In this document: positions 1-12,127 of the stretch, in pieces
Layout: the number at the start of each line of letters is the position of its first letter
How positions within the stretch are numbered: the stretch's first letter is position 1
Origin: Saccoglossus kowalevskii
Taxonomy: Eukaryota > Hemichordata > Enteropneusta > Harrimaniidae
Length of the DNA stretch: 32,543 nt
Assembly: GCF_000003605.2 (NCBI RefSeq)
Contig: NW_003152252.1
Coordinates: 332,035-364,577 of the forward strand
Direction of reading: 5' to 3'
Made by a program: the position numbers and the translations under genes
The notes under the pieces: generated by a model
The model's database searches: none
Told to the model about the DNA's origin: nothing
The model's input: only the letters and a program-made list of their open reading frames with translations

Positions 1-2936
1 AAGTACGATCTGTTGGATTGATTTCGGCGAATATTCGGCATGTTTTTTTCAAAAAACTGGTAACTAGCAATTTTTGACTGGTAAACTGAATATGGCATGA
101 AATATTTACCGCATTTTACTTTTATTGACAGGTCGTAGTTTACGCACGGTTACAACAGATTCATGGCGGTCGATATCCAAGCTGTATCATATAAAAACGA
201 TTACCAGTACTCGTTAAGCAATGATCAAAGACAAAGTTTTAAATTAGTGGCATTTTGAAAGGGGTGGGCAAAATTGCGCAAAAGTGAAGGATTGGCGCTT
301 GACAGGGCATGGGCGCTAATGCGGTCCAGTACGGTACTCTCTTCAGAGCTTTTAACACATAAGGAAATATGCAAGAAAAATGGTAAAAAATTATTGATTC
401 ATAGATTTGTTGGCGAGTTTTTAGCATCTTGAGGTATCAGACACCAAAATCGCACAAGATTTCTTTCCGATGATTGAAAGATGGGCTCATCAAAAAATCA
501 TTATTTGAATATTTTTGCAATTCTGGTGACCATGATTGGTTTGTGCATATCATTACTCTTGATCTTTAATCTGTTTACAGTACAAATTTTCATAATTTAT
601 TTGAATGATATTCAAACACTATGTAATTCCTTAGGCTAGTTGTTTAGTGAAGGCATGAAGCAGCATTGCTTTATGAGATTTATTGTAGTCAAGACAATAA
701 TAACTTGGTCAATAAATGGCGATATGTTCCAGGTTAGTAACAAAAAATATGGTAAAGCAATGTATGCTATTTATGACAAAATTTCATGAAAGTCACTTTC
801 ACTCGTATTGTACTACATCAGGGAAATTTTCACTGCAAAAATTAATCTCTCGTTAAATTAAAGCATTTCACAGTAGATTGCGAATGCTGTAACTTTTATA
901 TTACTTTTGCCTCAATTTACTCAAAAGGCTTTTCAACCAAATGTTGCTGAAAATGTAACTTTGAATTCCTTTACAAATGAAAGCCATTTTACAGATTTAA
1001 ATCAGCTGTTTTGTCTTGGTCATTGATGAAATTAACATAATTAATTGGTAATTTACAAGTAATTCGCGACTGGCAAAGATTCAGCAGAAGCTCAGAATGG
1101 TAAATGAGGACATTTGATAAAAGACATTCCAAATCTGCTTACAAGTCTTCTTTTTTTTAAAGTAAAACATTAAGAAATTAAAAAAAACAAAGAATCTCTG
1201 AAAATAGCAAAAGTGGGAAATAATGGAATGATCACACAAAAAATGTCTCGTATCCTCAGCGGCATAGACCAGGTTTCTAATGAGGGACTATTTTGTGTAA
1301 CTAGGACCTATTTTTGGAATAACCAGATTAAACCAATCATAAACTACCATATTTGCATAATAAGCAGATGACATTTATCAGAAAGAAAACTATAGTTTGC
1401 TTCATTATATTTTTGTTTGGACTTTTGTTTTAAGTCATAGGGTTACTGTATCATTGAGTTGGCATTGGAAAGAATAGGTTATATAAAACTTGGTGACTAA
1501 CTGCAATGGCTTTGTTGCCTTGGTTAGCTGGAAGATGCGTACACATGTTCAGTTGTGCTGCAAATCTGGACGATTGACTCCATAGTCTTAGTCAGATGTT
1601 CAGGAAAATCTTTATTGGTGACGAGAGGAACCATTATATCATATACACTTTTGGAAATGCACTTTTGTTGATATGTCTGGTTATAAAGTTCTCTGAAGTA
1701 AATTAGGTTCTAATTAGAAAACCATTAAATTGGTCTAAAATAAAATAACTCGCATTATTCACATTATTCTCTGTCTGGGTATACCTGCATAATTAATGGA
1801 ATGTCTTAGTGGATGTTGATACAAAGTTATAAACTATTATGCCCCAAATGTGATATGTAGTTTGTACTGTTCTATTTTTGTAATTTGTGTTAAACTGCTT
1901 TCTCAGTAGGGCTGTGGAACCATTGTGGTCAAGTTTTTGGAGCAAGTAGTGATAACAAATATGTAACTCGGGCCAAAGTAAAAATAATTTACAATGCTGT
2001 CAAGTATGGGATCAGATTTTTACTATAGAACCATCGAGAGTATTTTGTGTCCAATGTCATTTAATATATATAATTAGCTTTGATAGGGCAAATATTACAT
2101 AGTTTGCAGTGGATTTACACAACGCAAGGTGAATTTATGAGTCTCCACTTTGTTACAATTTTAAATTTAATATTGAATTCTAATTTTGAGAAATGCGTTG
2201 TTAGATTTGAGTTTTTAGTTGTTGTATAGCATGTTGTAAATTTTAATTTGACTTACAAACTTACAATTAAATTTAAGTTGATTTAACCGGATTCAATTCA
2301 ATTAAACTGTAATTAAATTTTGATGTTATAAAGTTCAGGGGTTGACATAGGCAGTTGTTCTGTTGTCCCGGACAACCACTTTTTGTCATGGGTCAACCAA
2401 ATATGTAAACTAAATTGCCTATTTGGGAAAATAAACACAGAATTCAGGCTATTAACATATACTGATATTATTGCAAAAAAATTGGAGCAAGCTGCTAGGT
2501 TTGATAAATATTGTATATTCAGACTATTCATTGATAAAGTGTACATTGCCCAAAACTTTAGAATATATTGAATTAATTACTGAGGACTATGATTACTTTC
2601 AACCATTTTCAACTGTAAAATCATATATTTCCACAATTTTGATTTTTTGAACAATATATTCATGGTGTTTTAATTTCATGAATTTGTCAAGGAAATGAGT
2701 TTTATTGTTTTACATGTTCACATAGATTTAATTTAGCAGATTTTATTTACCAGAGAAAATGGAAGTATGTAAAAAGTGAAGCCTTGCTTGTAGGCTAGTT
2801 TGGCGTCCTACACTGTATTAAAAATACACATAATTTTTCAGTTCCTCAACAATTTTTGTAATGACTCACTGACATGCAGCTCATCTTGATCTTGCCCGTA
2901 AATTGTAAAAAAAATTGTATATTTTGCCATTATTAG
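1..2936. other. AT-rich non-coding region, probably MED26 upstream intron
   Basis: No reading frame here looks like a gene; all are short and of low-complexity composition. MED26 should have one more short exon upstream of 2937, encoding the start of its N-terminal domain. I looked for that coding stretch followed by a GT donor and did not find it, so it is either before base 1 or too diverged to see. The part around 2590-2760 resembles the interior of the TIR element at 23672-23870 (shared TTTTACATGTTCA followed by an ATTTAGCAGATTT-like stretch), so at least one degraded repeat is present. Confidence 0.5.
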
Positions 2937-3017
2937 GTGGTTGATATGGCTGGAGTGGTGGAGGTAGTCTCCGTATTGGAATCAGCACCTGCATCCATAA
3001 CCAAAGAGGCCTTAGAG
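2937..3017 (+). CDS. MED26: MED26 exon, N-terminal part of LW domain
   Basis: This 81-bp exon has 27 codons. An AG acceptor at 2935-2936 follows a T-rich stretch, and the GTGAGA donor starts at 3018. It encodes VVDMAGVVEVVSVLE followed by ITKEALE, matching the second helix region of the MED26 LW domain. The ATG at 2946 is in frame but probably internal, because the family has about 25-35 more residues before it. Confidence 0.88.
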
Positions 3018-3780
3018 GTGAGAACAATTCAAATAATGGTATAACTGTATAACAATGTTGTCTTCGTTTATTCCATCATATTTCCTGTCCCAGTGAGTTT
3101 GTAATTTTCTAGCATGGTGGTGTTATTATGCTTGGTCATATTCTGTAAATTGCTTTATTTTCACAAGACCGATTTTCATGAGCCTGTAACAATTTGTACA
3201 TATTGTTCCAGTGACAATTTTAAAGCAAAATTTTCTTCTTAAAAACGCAATTCAAACATCAAATCACAAAAAATTCTAGCAGTGAAAGTCGAAAGTTTTA
3301 ATAGTATATGCTGGTATGAGACAAAAACTTGCGGCCATGACACTAAATCGTATTAGTTGAAGGCTTTATATTTGGCCATCAAATGCTTACCTCAATGATA
3401 CCATTTTTTATTTCAATGAAATTTATTATAAAATTTCCGATCAAACCTTGCAAGCATTTAGATTCTGTATTTCAGATACCAATAACAACAAAATGTTATC
3501 AATATTTTGCCATGCAAAATGAATCTTGCAGTCTTAGAGATAAGGGACCTATCTAAAAGTATTCATTTTTTTTAATGCTAATTTCAGAGTTCAACTGAAT
3601 TGGAGACTATGTGCTTGTTTTAAAATTTATATTTAAATTTGGTTTACATTTATAAATGTGTAAATTCATGTAGACAAAACAATACATCATGAATATGCGA
3701 AATTAATATAATATACTTTATCAAGTCATAATGAGACTCGCGCATGTTGTTTTGGTTGCTTATAAGAATAGTCTTTGCAG

Positions 3781-3852
<72 letters not shown>

Positions 3853-6460
3853 CATGTATGTTTATTCCACTGATATCTCAAGAACCATACATCAGTTTTT
3901 GATGAAACTTGGTGCATAGATGCTCTGGACCAATGCGCAGATTTGATTAGGTTTCGGTAAAATTCCATACATATTAATTACAAAATTTGCACGATAATTA
4001 GCTCATTTTTAGCTGTTTCATGACTGTTCCACTGATATCTAAATTATTTTTGATTAGTTTTTGGTAAAAATTACCTAATTACTAATTACCTAATTGGCAT
4101 AATGATTAGTCAATTTTCGGTTTTTCCACTGATATCTTAAATACTAATCATCACATTTCAATGAAACTTGGTACATAGATGTCATAAGAGACTGCACAGA
4201 TCTGATAGTTTTTAGGGTAATATTATAATATTAATTACCTAATTTGCATGATTAATTTTCAGCTTTTGATGTTTCAAGTAGTAAGCATTACATTTCAATG
4301 AATTGAGAATGAATGCAGAGTGATTGTTTTGGGATAAATATTTGTGCATATTAATCACCTTATTTGCATAATTACTTAATTTTCAGCTTTTCCAAAGTAC
4401 TAATCATCACATTTCAAAGAAACTTGGTACATAGATCCTTTAGGACTATCCAGAGACCTGATTAGTTTTAGGGTAAATAATTGTGCATATTAATTACCTA
4501 ATTTGCATAACTAATACTCAAGTACTACATTGTAATCATCACATTTCAATGAAACTTTGTACATGGATGCTGTAGGACAATAGACAGACCTGCATAATTG
4601 TGGGTTAAAATCTGTACATAATAATTCCCTAATTAGCATAATAATTCATAACTGTTTTTTGGTTCCAATCACATTTCAATAAAACTTGGTACATAAATGA
4701 TCTGTTACATTGTGCAGACCTCATTAGTTTTACACTCAAGTCTGTTCATATGAATTTTCTGATTTGCATAATTAGTTTTCAGCTTTTCCATCACAATCTC
4801 AATCAAGTACAAGTAATTTTGAATTATATTTATTGTGTCTCCAATACTCTCAGCACATGGGAGTTCTTTCTAAGCTTTCTTTGATTTAAAGCAGGTCATC
4901 TCTTGGGGTCATAACAGCTTGGATGCCTTCACATGTGAATATTATTTTCAGTTCAACTGCTTTCAGTTTCAACATTCTGACTAGTCACATGTATTTATTG
5001 ATATTGTATATCTGCAGGAGACCCGACTCGGAAAATTGGTAAATGACATCCGTAAAAAATCTACCAATGATGATTTATCTAAGAGGTGTCGGCGACTCCT
5101 CAGACAGTGGCAGAAATTATGCATTCCACAGCAAGCTAATGCAAATAAATTGCCGAGGAGTGCCAGCTCTTCCTCTCTTAACGGCAGTAACATCAGTTCT
5201 TCTAAAACCGAAGGCAATAAACAACCTGATGTGAGATCGTCGACAAGTCAGGCTTTAGCGAAAACAAATTCAGCTAATAGAAGGAAGCGGCGAGCTGATG
5301 AGTTTGGTGAAAGCTCTCATGGAGCTGCATCTGCAAAACGGTTTGCTGAAGGTCTACATAAATCAGCAAGTGCTGTTGATTTTGTTAATGGACTTCCAAG
5401 TGATTACAAAGATGCTGCTGGGAACTTTTCAAGAAATGTAACAAAGTCTAAACCAGGAACTCCCAATCTATCAAGTGCTAGGTTGAAACCGGGAACACCA
5501 AATTTGCCTAGTGCTAGGTTGAAACCGGGAACACCAAATTTGCCTAGTGCTAGGTTAAAACCGGGAACACCAAATTTGCCTAGTGCTAGGTTAAAACCGG
5601 GAACACCAAATTTACCTAGTGCTAGGTTAAATCCGGGAACACCAAATTTGCCTAGTACAAGGTTAAAACCAGGAACTCCAAATTTGCCAAGTGTGAGGTT
5701 GAAACCTGGGACACCTAACGTTCCTAGTGCAAGAACAAAGCCTGGGTCTCAGAATTTTCAAATTGATAAATCCAAATCTAGTCCAGTAGTAACAGATTTA
5801 CCAGGATCAAAGCCAGGGACTCCAGTCATACCAAGTACAAAAAGTGGTTCACCAAAATCTAGGAAAGAACTCTCTCCTAGACTACCACATGCTAAATTGG
5901 GTGCTGTGACAACCACCCCATCAAAAACTTCTCAAATCATCAAGTCCCAATCAGCCCCTGTGCTTAGCTCACAATTAGTTGAAAATGAACAATCGCATGT
6001 ATTTAGTGCTGTTGCCAGTATTGCAGACGAAAGCTCAGAGAGCAAAGATGTAGTATTACCAAGTCATGCCAGTGAATCAAGTCCAACAATTAATGTTGAT
6101 CAGCCCACAAGTGAAACATTACACATACATTCTGCTTCTGAGGGTTTAGTGCTTGAGAAAAGTATTAAAAAAAGTCTTGAAATTTATTCAGAGACGAGAA
6201 ATATTCCAGAAACACTTGAGAATGAGGATGATGTCGAAAGGGATAAAGTTCTGGAAGAGGTGACACAAGAAGAAGAGGAAGAACTGCCACGGAAACCAGC
6301 AACTGAAGCAGAAATTGACAAATTACATTCTGAGCATTGGGAAGGTGTGAATGGTTGCCATGACAGCAAGGGAGAATGGCACAGTTGGAATGAGTGTATG
6401 GTCATAAACACTTGTGAGGAAAATTCTATACACATACTGCCTTATGTTGTATTAGACTGA
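2937..6460 (+). CDS. MED26: Mediator complex subunit 26 (last two coding exons, 5' partial)
   Basis: MED26 is a nuclear Mediator subunit that links Mediator to TFIID and to elongation factors through its N-terminal TFIIS-N (LW) domain, and joins Mediator through its C-terminal domain. Exons 2937-3017 and 5018-6460 join in phase 0 and give 507 residues. The start of the first exon reads VVDMAGVVEVV and continues through ITKEALE to ETRLGK and RRLLRQWQKL, the hallmark of the LW domain. A basic NRRKRR stretch follows, probably a nuclear localisation signal. Next come a Ser/Pro-rich linker with KPGTPN repeats, an acidic run (EEEEEL) and the C-terminal signature GVNGCHDSKGEW...ILPYVVLD, which is diagnostic of MED26. 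The protein is shorter than the roughly 600 residues of vertebrate MED26 and lacks its 5' exon here. An internal start at 2946 (ATG) is possible but would cut into the LW domain. Confidence 0.93.
3785..3849. repeat. (TG)32 microsatellite
   Basis: About 32 uninterrupted TG dinucleotides, followed by TATGCATGTATG. The open frames through it on both strands (runs of Val-Cys or Thr-His) are artefacts of the dinucleotide. It directly abuts the diverged repeat array that follows. Confidence 0.98.
3855..4800. repeat. Diverged tandem repeat array, unit about 130 bp
   Basis: Each unit carries CCACTGATATCT- or ATCACATTTCAATGAAACTT-like sequence, then GGTACATAGATG, then TTAATTACCTAATTTGCATA and CAGCTTTTCCA. 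The anchor AAACTTGGTRCATAGATG or a close variant recurs near 3905, 4164, 4420, 4552 and 4682, with degraded copies between. Spacing is about 116-135 bp. Units differ at many sites, so the array is old. A related stretch lies at 9830-10085. Confidence 0.85.
5018..6460 (+). CDS. MED26: MED26 last exon (LW domain end, repeats, C-terminal domain)
   Basis: The exon opens right after CTGCAG and encodes 480 residues to the TGA at 6458-6460. It starts ETRLGKLVNDIRKK and holds the conserved RRLLRQWQKL helix. It then runs through a low-complexity Ser/Lys linker, NRRKRR, the KPGTPN repeats, a second Ser/Pro-rich stretch and EEEEEL. It closes with the domain GVNGCHDSKGEWHSWNEC and ends ILPYVVLD. A large final exon carrying everything after the LW domain start is also how vertebrate MED26 is arranged, as I recall it. 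Confidence 0.93.
   Translation, partial: ETRLGKLVNDIRKKSTNDDLSKRCRRLLRQWQKLCIPQQANANKLPRSASSSSLNGSNISSSKTEGNKQPDVRSSTSQALAKTNSANRRKRRADEFGESSHGAASAKRFAEGLHKSASAVDFVNGLPSDYKDAAGNFSRNVTKSKPGTPNLSSARLKPGTPNLPSARLKPGTPNLPSARLKPGTPNLPSARLKPGTPNLPSARLNPGTPNLPSTRLKPGTPNLPSVRLKPGTPNVPSARTKPGSQNFQIDKSKSSPVVTDLPGSKPGTPVIPSTKSGSPKSRKELSPRLPHAKLGAVTTTPSKTSQIIKSQSAPVLSSQLVENEQSHVFSAVASIADESSESKDVVLPSHASESSPTINVDQPTSETLHIHSASEGLVLEKSIKKSLEIYSETRNIPETLENEDDVERDKVLEEVTQEEEEELPRKPATEAEIDKLHSEHWEGVNGCHDSKGEWHSWNECMVINTCEENSIHILPYVVLD
5450..5737 (+). repeat. In-frame 36-bp minisatellite in MED26 (8 units)
   Basis: Eight head-to-tail units encode K/N-PGTPN-L/V-P/S-S-A/T/V-R-L/T. They start at 5450, 5486, 5522, 5558, 5594, 5630, 5666 and 5702. 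The middle four are almost identical at the DNA level. A decayed ninth unit (KPGSQN) follows at 5738, and an isolated KPGTPVIPS lies near 5810. Each unit offers a TP dipeptide and basic residues, so it could be a proline-directed phosphorylation array; that is inference. Confidence 0.95.
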
Positions 6461-7015
6461 ATGTTGTGTGTATTGTACTATAATTTGCTTGCCTTTTGCA
6501 GTCTGCCACACAGTGTCTCGATTTTCTCTTCTGTCTTCTGTGCGTTTTCATACTTTTTGCCAGTGTTCATTACAGATTGCCAGTAATCATTTCTTTGTAT
6601 TGATAACTTTAATACAAAAAAAATTACCATGGGGTTTTGTAACCCTGTGGATCATTCTCATTGCATGAACAGTTATATTCTTTAATATTATAGAGAAGCG
6701 ACTGTCTGTGCTTCGTAGAGAGTAAGCATTATGTATATGCTTTGTTCTGAAATAAGATTGTCGCAGGTGACAACTATTCAGCAATTGTTTTACCCGAAAG
6801 AGGATTTAGTACGACTGCTGAATTATATTTTTTTGTTCAATAATTTGTTTACACAATATTTTGTACTATGTCCAACACGCCATGTTTACTTACCAACATT
6901 AGAAAAAGAAAGCAGGATATAGTTGATCAATCTTGTGCTCTTGCTAGAAGTCAATGCAATATACAGTAACTGTTATGGAAGCTATATAATGTTCTGTCAT
7001 TCTGTCTTGGCCCTC

Positions 7016-7033
7016 ACCCCACCCCACCCCACC
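7016..7033. repeat. Short (ACCCC)n simple repeat
   Basis: A C-rich tract of about four ACCCC units in otherwise AT-rich sequence, in the presumed 3' UTR of MED26. No function can be read from it. Confidence 0.85.
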
Positions 7034-7475
7034 CATATTGTATCTTAAAACAAAGTTGAGCACTTGTTGAGAATTAACATGATTCATCCCACCTGAGTTT
7101 TAACAGAAATAATTCCCAGAGAGGCGCATTTTGAATGCAGTTTCAAAATTTTCTGCATAATTCCAGCTTCAAGTGTCTGTTGATCTGTATTCTTTTGGCT
7201 GCAATTTACTGGGTTTTTTTGCAAAATAACACAATAACCACTTTGCAGAAGCTGTTTTTTATGCCTAGATTTGTCTGAATTAGGTTTTTGTACTTCTGTA
7301 GTGTCTTTCCATGTAATAGTACTAAATTGGACGATCATATTGAGCAGTGTTTTTTTTCGACCTGCACGAGATATGGCTACCTCGATAGGGGTATTTTATG
7401 GTTAGATGAAAGGAACTGAAGACTTATCGTGTAGAGTTGGAAATTTAAAACATACTGATTTCTATTTATAGATGT

Positions 7476-7481
7476 AATAAA
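7476..7481 (+). terminator. Candidate poly(A) signal for MED26
   Basis: This is the first AATAAA I see on the + strand after the MED26 stop, giving a 3' UTR of about 1.0 kb. Later ATTAAA hexamers exist near 9249, so a longer transcript is equally possible. Confidence 0.35.
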
Positions 7482-7959
7482 TATTTTTCTTCATATACAT
7501 TTCTATTGATAAACAATTATAGACAATTTAGGCCAAATTGTTATAGTACACTACTTTAGGTACATGGTGCCTAATGTATACATCAAGCAAGTGAATTAAT
7601 CTATTACTGAGCTTAGCCTCTTTGGAGTTGCCTGTTGGTTAGATTTGAATAACTTGGCATCCAATTTGAGAAATCCTGCATAATGTGTACAAATAGATTT
7701 AGTGCTATTTTTTGGTTTATATTTGTTCACAATTTCATTCATATAACTGATGTGGACCTTTCAAAGCTTCACTGTATTTGCGCTATTAGCTCTCTTAAAC
7801 CAAAAATTGAATTTATTGCAAGCTTGATTGTTGAAATTACTGGTTTTTGTCTTTTGACACACAACTGAAATTTGCATTGCTACTAATAGAGCAAATACAG
7901 TAATAATTTACAATTAACTTCAGATCTGAATATTTTGGTGGTTGTACCCACCAAATGTT

Positions 7960-7979
7960 TTTATTATTATTATTATTAC
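7960..7979. repeat. (TTA)n microsatellite
   Basis: About six TTA units within presumed 3' flanking sequence. Confidence 0.9.
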
Positions 7980-9829
7980 TGTTTTATTTCAATTTTCAAA
8001 AAGAACACGCATTTTTCTTTTTATCTTGGGGGCTTGTGTTGAATGCAGTGTTATTGCCGGGGAAAATAGCGTTGCTAATTTGCTAACAATAGAATATGTT
8101 AATCGCCTCTATTTACATGTGTCTATATTGTTTATGCAAAATAACTAATGTAAAATGTATATTTTGTTTGATAGTACCCTCTGAGTACCACTTATTGTGT
8201 GTGCCACTAATAGTAAAGTACAAGTGGAGAAGTCAATTGGGAAGGGAAAGCATCACACGACTTGATGACTGGCCATATTTATCAAGTGACAACATTTTAT
8301 TTTCGTACAATGACCACAAATGTCTTAGTTGTTTTGGACATTGCGATACAAGTCTTAGCATATTGGCATTTATAAGTATGATTAATTACAGTATTTTCTG
8401 ATGACCCCCCACCTAAAAATACAAGTTAACAAATGAAACCGACTTTGATGATTTGCTAACCAACCCCCAATCGCCGTCTATGCATTTCACGTGTTAAAGC
8501 AATTAGAAAAACAAAATGCAATATTTAAATTCTTTTTTTTAAATCAGCTGCTTGTTTGTAATTTTACAAAGCTTTTCTATTCTTTGTGCAAAAAGACTTC
8601 ATAATATTTGTAATTTCACTTGACCATCCATTTAAAATGTGCTGAAGTCAAGTAATGTGACAGCGAAATGCAAAAAAAAACTATAGGATTGAGGTTTCAG
8701 TTATTCAATATCTTACCTGTACTTCAGTTTATATTATTTTTTTGTTCGAAGTGCATTCTGAACAGTTAATTTTTTTTTTGTTCCAAGTTTCTACTGTAAG
8801 CAGTACATAGTATCTGTTGATTCTTGCAGCTTTTTGCGAAGCAGCTGAATGCAGATTTTTTTTTTTTTTTTTCAAAGCTGCTATTGATGTTGTAAAGATC
8901 TTGCAGTCTCCTCAGTGTCCCATTTTTTCGAGGATATGAAATAATTCATAACTAATATTTTGAAAAGCTTAATGCATGTTGTTTGGGGTACCACCATTAC
9001 AAGTTGGTAAAATTCATGTGCCAACAGTGAAGAGCATTTACATCAGGAGACGAGCTTTTTTTTTGTATATTTAACCACTCTATATATCCCGCTTTCTCGG
9101 CTGTGTGGCAGATACTGCAACTTGAATATTGTATTTATTTCTCTCCCAGTTGAGACCTTTTTGTACAGAGAATGAGACTGTTCTACTGCTTTCAATATTG
9201 TTGACAGCAATGGCTGTTTGATATACAAAATGTAAATACTTGTGTCAAATTAAAGAAAACAGTCTGAACAGAATTAAAATGGTTGGTGTACTAGTCGTGT
9301 TTCTAGTTTAATATCTAAGTGTCCGTTGATGCTGTATTTGTGCTTTTAGAAGCTTATCCCCCGATGAAGGTGTATCGTATTTGCTATATACCGGTAATCC
9401 AAAAATCACATTGGCTGTATACTGAATCGTAGATGTATTTTGCAGGGTTGTCTCCATTTCGCGTAAATTTTTGTTTCTAATGGAGCAAATATGTACATGC
9501 CAAATCTAGCTTTTTGATAAAATGATTCAGTTTGTGTTAAGTGGACTTAAAAGGTGCATTGCAAATTTGCGAGGCAAGATCCTCTGAACTAAATATACCC
9601 CTACACCATCAATGTTATTGTAGACGTGAGAAATTAGAAGCGGACATACTAAATTTGTAAATTAGACGGTTGTGAATTTTTGTTCATCCTCGAAGGTCGG
9701 TGACGCGTTTGTTTAGGTTAAAACCCTTTGGTAATCTCAATGAAATGGGTACGAAGTTTGGGCAGGATATTTATTTTGTTTACTCCAGTGCGCGAAGCAC
9801 ATGATGGGATTCTGTTGCACAGATTTCTC

Positions 9830-10085
9830 GACCAATTATCAGATGCTCTGGGATCAGACCTGGTGAGTTTTGGGTTGAAATCTGTGCATATTAATTAGCC
9901 AAATTTTTAGCTTTCTCACCCAATCAGATTTCAACTTGATACAAGAGTGCTCTGGGATAAGCCACATGATTAGGGTTAATTTTTGTTTACTCATTACCTA
10001 ATTTACATAAATTTACCAATTTATAGGCGAGTGACACTCAAATTTCAATGAAACTTGGTGCATAGGTGATCTTGAATAATCAATG
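9830..10085. repeat. Dispersed relative of the MED26-intron repeat
   Basis: It shares phrases with the 3855-4800 array: TCTGTGCATATTAATTA, TTTAGCTTT, and AATTTCAATGAAACTTGGTG followed by a CATAGGTG-like end. Two diverged units appear to be present, so the family is dispersed and not confined to one array. Confidence 0.7.
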
Positions 10086-10107
10086 GGAATATTGGAGATG
10101 TGTCAGT

Positions 10108-10268
10108 TTAAGGGGAACTGCTCAATCCCATGGATTGCACCAAAGAATCATGGGACACTATTGTTTAAGTTGTTTACAAAAGTAATCTATCTTTTGTTAT
10201 CCATTGTAATTGTAATCCAGAAAGTAAATTTGTTGTGAGATTAGGCTTAACTGGAAGTGCCCCTTTAA
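10108..10268. mobile_element. Possible short TTAA-flanked MITE
   Basis: The left end reads TTAAGGGGAACTGC and the right end AAGTGCCCCTTTAA, giving an imperfect inverted repeat with TTAA at both edges and about 160 bp in total. There is no coding content. TTAA target sites are used by piggyBac- and Kolobok-type elements, but these ends are too short to classify. Confidence 0.4.
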
Positions 10269-11052
10269 AGCCATAGCTGTACATATAACAAGACCAAGTC
10301 TTATCGAAATATTGTTTTAGACAATTGCATGAGCACAGTTGCACTTCATGAGGCTAATATCACATGCGATGCGATAACTGTCTAGGAGTTGGCATTTCGT
10401 TGAAAATAGCCAAGTGGCAAGGACACGTAATATAAACAAGAGGTCATCATTATCAATATTTCTTGTACTGCACTTCTTGATATTCGCTTGACAAAATTGG
10501 ATTTCAAAAGATCACTCTGGAGACCTGGACGCAATTCCGGTGCCATCTTTTTTCCCCTTGCATGCTGTTTTCAATGTCCTTTACCAATTGACACTAACAC
10601 CATAAGAAATGTTTTGTTAATTGGAAAAAAAAATACCGATAATTACAGCTATTGTTACTTTAAATGTTCAAAACTGCTGCCTTGCATGTTAACTTGGTCT
10701 CATTTCAAATGCACCAGCAGATGACTGACCTTAATTCAACCAATAGAATGGCAATGATTATCCATCTTGCATAATTTTAGTCACCGAACCAAGCTGTCTT
10801 CTGTACATCCATCCAGAGAAAATACTCCCAGAATGCAATGCAACAAATCAGATTTAACTTGTCTGTGCAACCATAGTTTAGACAGATTGTCTTCACGCAG
10901 ACAGTTATGTCATGTTTGGGGGGGGGATAGCAGTTGTGACAACTGTTCATTTTAATATAAATTTAATAGAGATAATAAAAAGTTGCATAATGTTTCAGCC
11001 TTTCAAAATCTTAAAATATAAATATTTTTTTGAAAACAAAATGCTGTTTTTT

Positions 11053-11158
11053 GTTTCTTTGGGATTTCATTGTCAAAGTTTTACTGATATAAACATACAG
11101 ATACTGTTTCTTTGGGATTTCATTGTCAAAGTTGTACTGATATAAACATACAGATACT
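11053..11158. repeat. 53-bp tandem duplication (2 copies)
   Basis: The unit starts GTTTCTTTGGGATTTCATTG and ends CATACAGATACT. It occurs twice in a row, the second copy starting at 11106, with about one substitution. It is recent and non-coding. Confidence 0.92.
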
Positions 11159-12127
11159 TCAAATTGAAAATATGAAAACATTAAAGATTAATTGAACCTT
11201 TTCACCACCAGTTCCTTCCTTTCATCACAAATTTACAAAATAGTCTCGTTTATAGTCTGCATTTTCCTTCAGAATAATGAGACCAAAAAAAGACAATTTT
11301 TTTTGAGTAAAACTGAAGTTTGATTCAAATTTTGTCTGTTGGCTCCAAAATTAAGGGTTCATTTCCAGAATTATTGAAGAATATAAGAAAAGTGCAGAAA
11401 AATTCAGTCAAGGAAGTCTGGGAGTGAAAAGGTTAAAGTGTCATACTCATTGTATTCTACTCGTACATTTCATATGTGGTATGAGCCCCATATCAAACAG
11501 TATGGCAAAACGATTGGTATGAACCCCATATCGAACGTGGTGTGGCATGACTGACATTTTAATAACTTAGAAATAACAATAAAAATGCAATTCCTTTGGA
11601 TTAATTCATGTACACAAATAGGAAATAAATCAAAGGCCATGTGTGTATTCCCTGTCCCTGAGAATACCAACAGAATAATAGATATACATAATAAAATGTG
11701 AGTGATGTTCAAAAGTCTTGGATCATATGCATCAATTAAACAATTGGTGATTCTCAGACAATAAACTTAACTTACAAACTTGAAGGGCAACAATCGTCAA
11801 GGTGGCAACGTGTGAAATATGTCGCCCGCACAGATGAATGTTGTATATATTTCAAAATAACTTCAAAGGCGAACCAGTTTCTACTGGTACGTTAAATATA
11901 ATAATTTGATTGATAGAATACAATAATAATTTTGATTAAACAATAAGTTTGGCATTGGATATACAATGCATAATAAAAGTGTATAATAATTTAAATAAAA
12001 CTTTGCATTGAACATTCTTCAAACAAATAATAAAAATCCAGTCATAGTGAAAATCCCTGCACTTAATGCTGACCAAATGAAATCACATAATGTCTATGAA
12101 GAATCCTTCAAACTGCTTTGCGTACGT

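Larger units (their letters stand above)
3018..5017 (+). other. MED26 intron (2.0 kb) with microsatellite and repeat array
   Basis: The intron is bounded by GTGAGA at 3018 and CTGCAG at 5012-5017. It contains no coding sequence. Its main contents are a (TG)n tract and a run of diverged repeat units of about 130 bp, both listed separately. Confidence 0.85.
6461..12127. other. Region between convergent genes, including MED26 3' UTR
   Basis: No credible exon on either strand. The stretch after 6460 should be MED26 3' UTR and that below 12128 should be 3' UTR of the minus-strand gene. It contains homopolymer T runs (for example 8857-8872), short simple repeats, a relative of the MED26-intron repeat at 9830-10085, a small TTAA-flanked element at 10108-10268 and a 53-bp tandem duplication at 11053-11158. 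The remaining sequence is AT-rich and unremarkable. Confidence 0.7.

Noticed and set aside
1-600. Possible first exon of MED26 or its promoter
   Set aside because: No frame gives the expected start of the LW domain followed by a GT donor in phase 0, and no convincing core promoter was seen.
3726-3968. Val-Cys and Thr-His repeat frames on opposite strands
   Set aside because: Pure translation of the (TG)n microsatellite.
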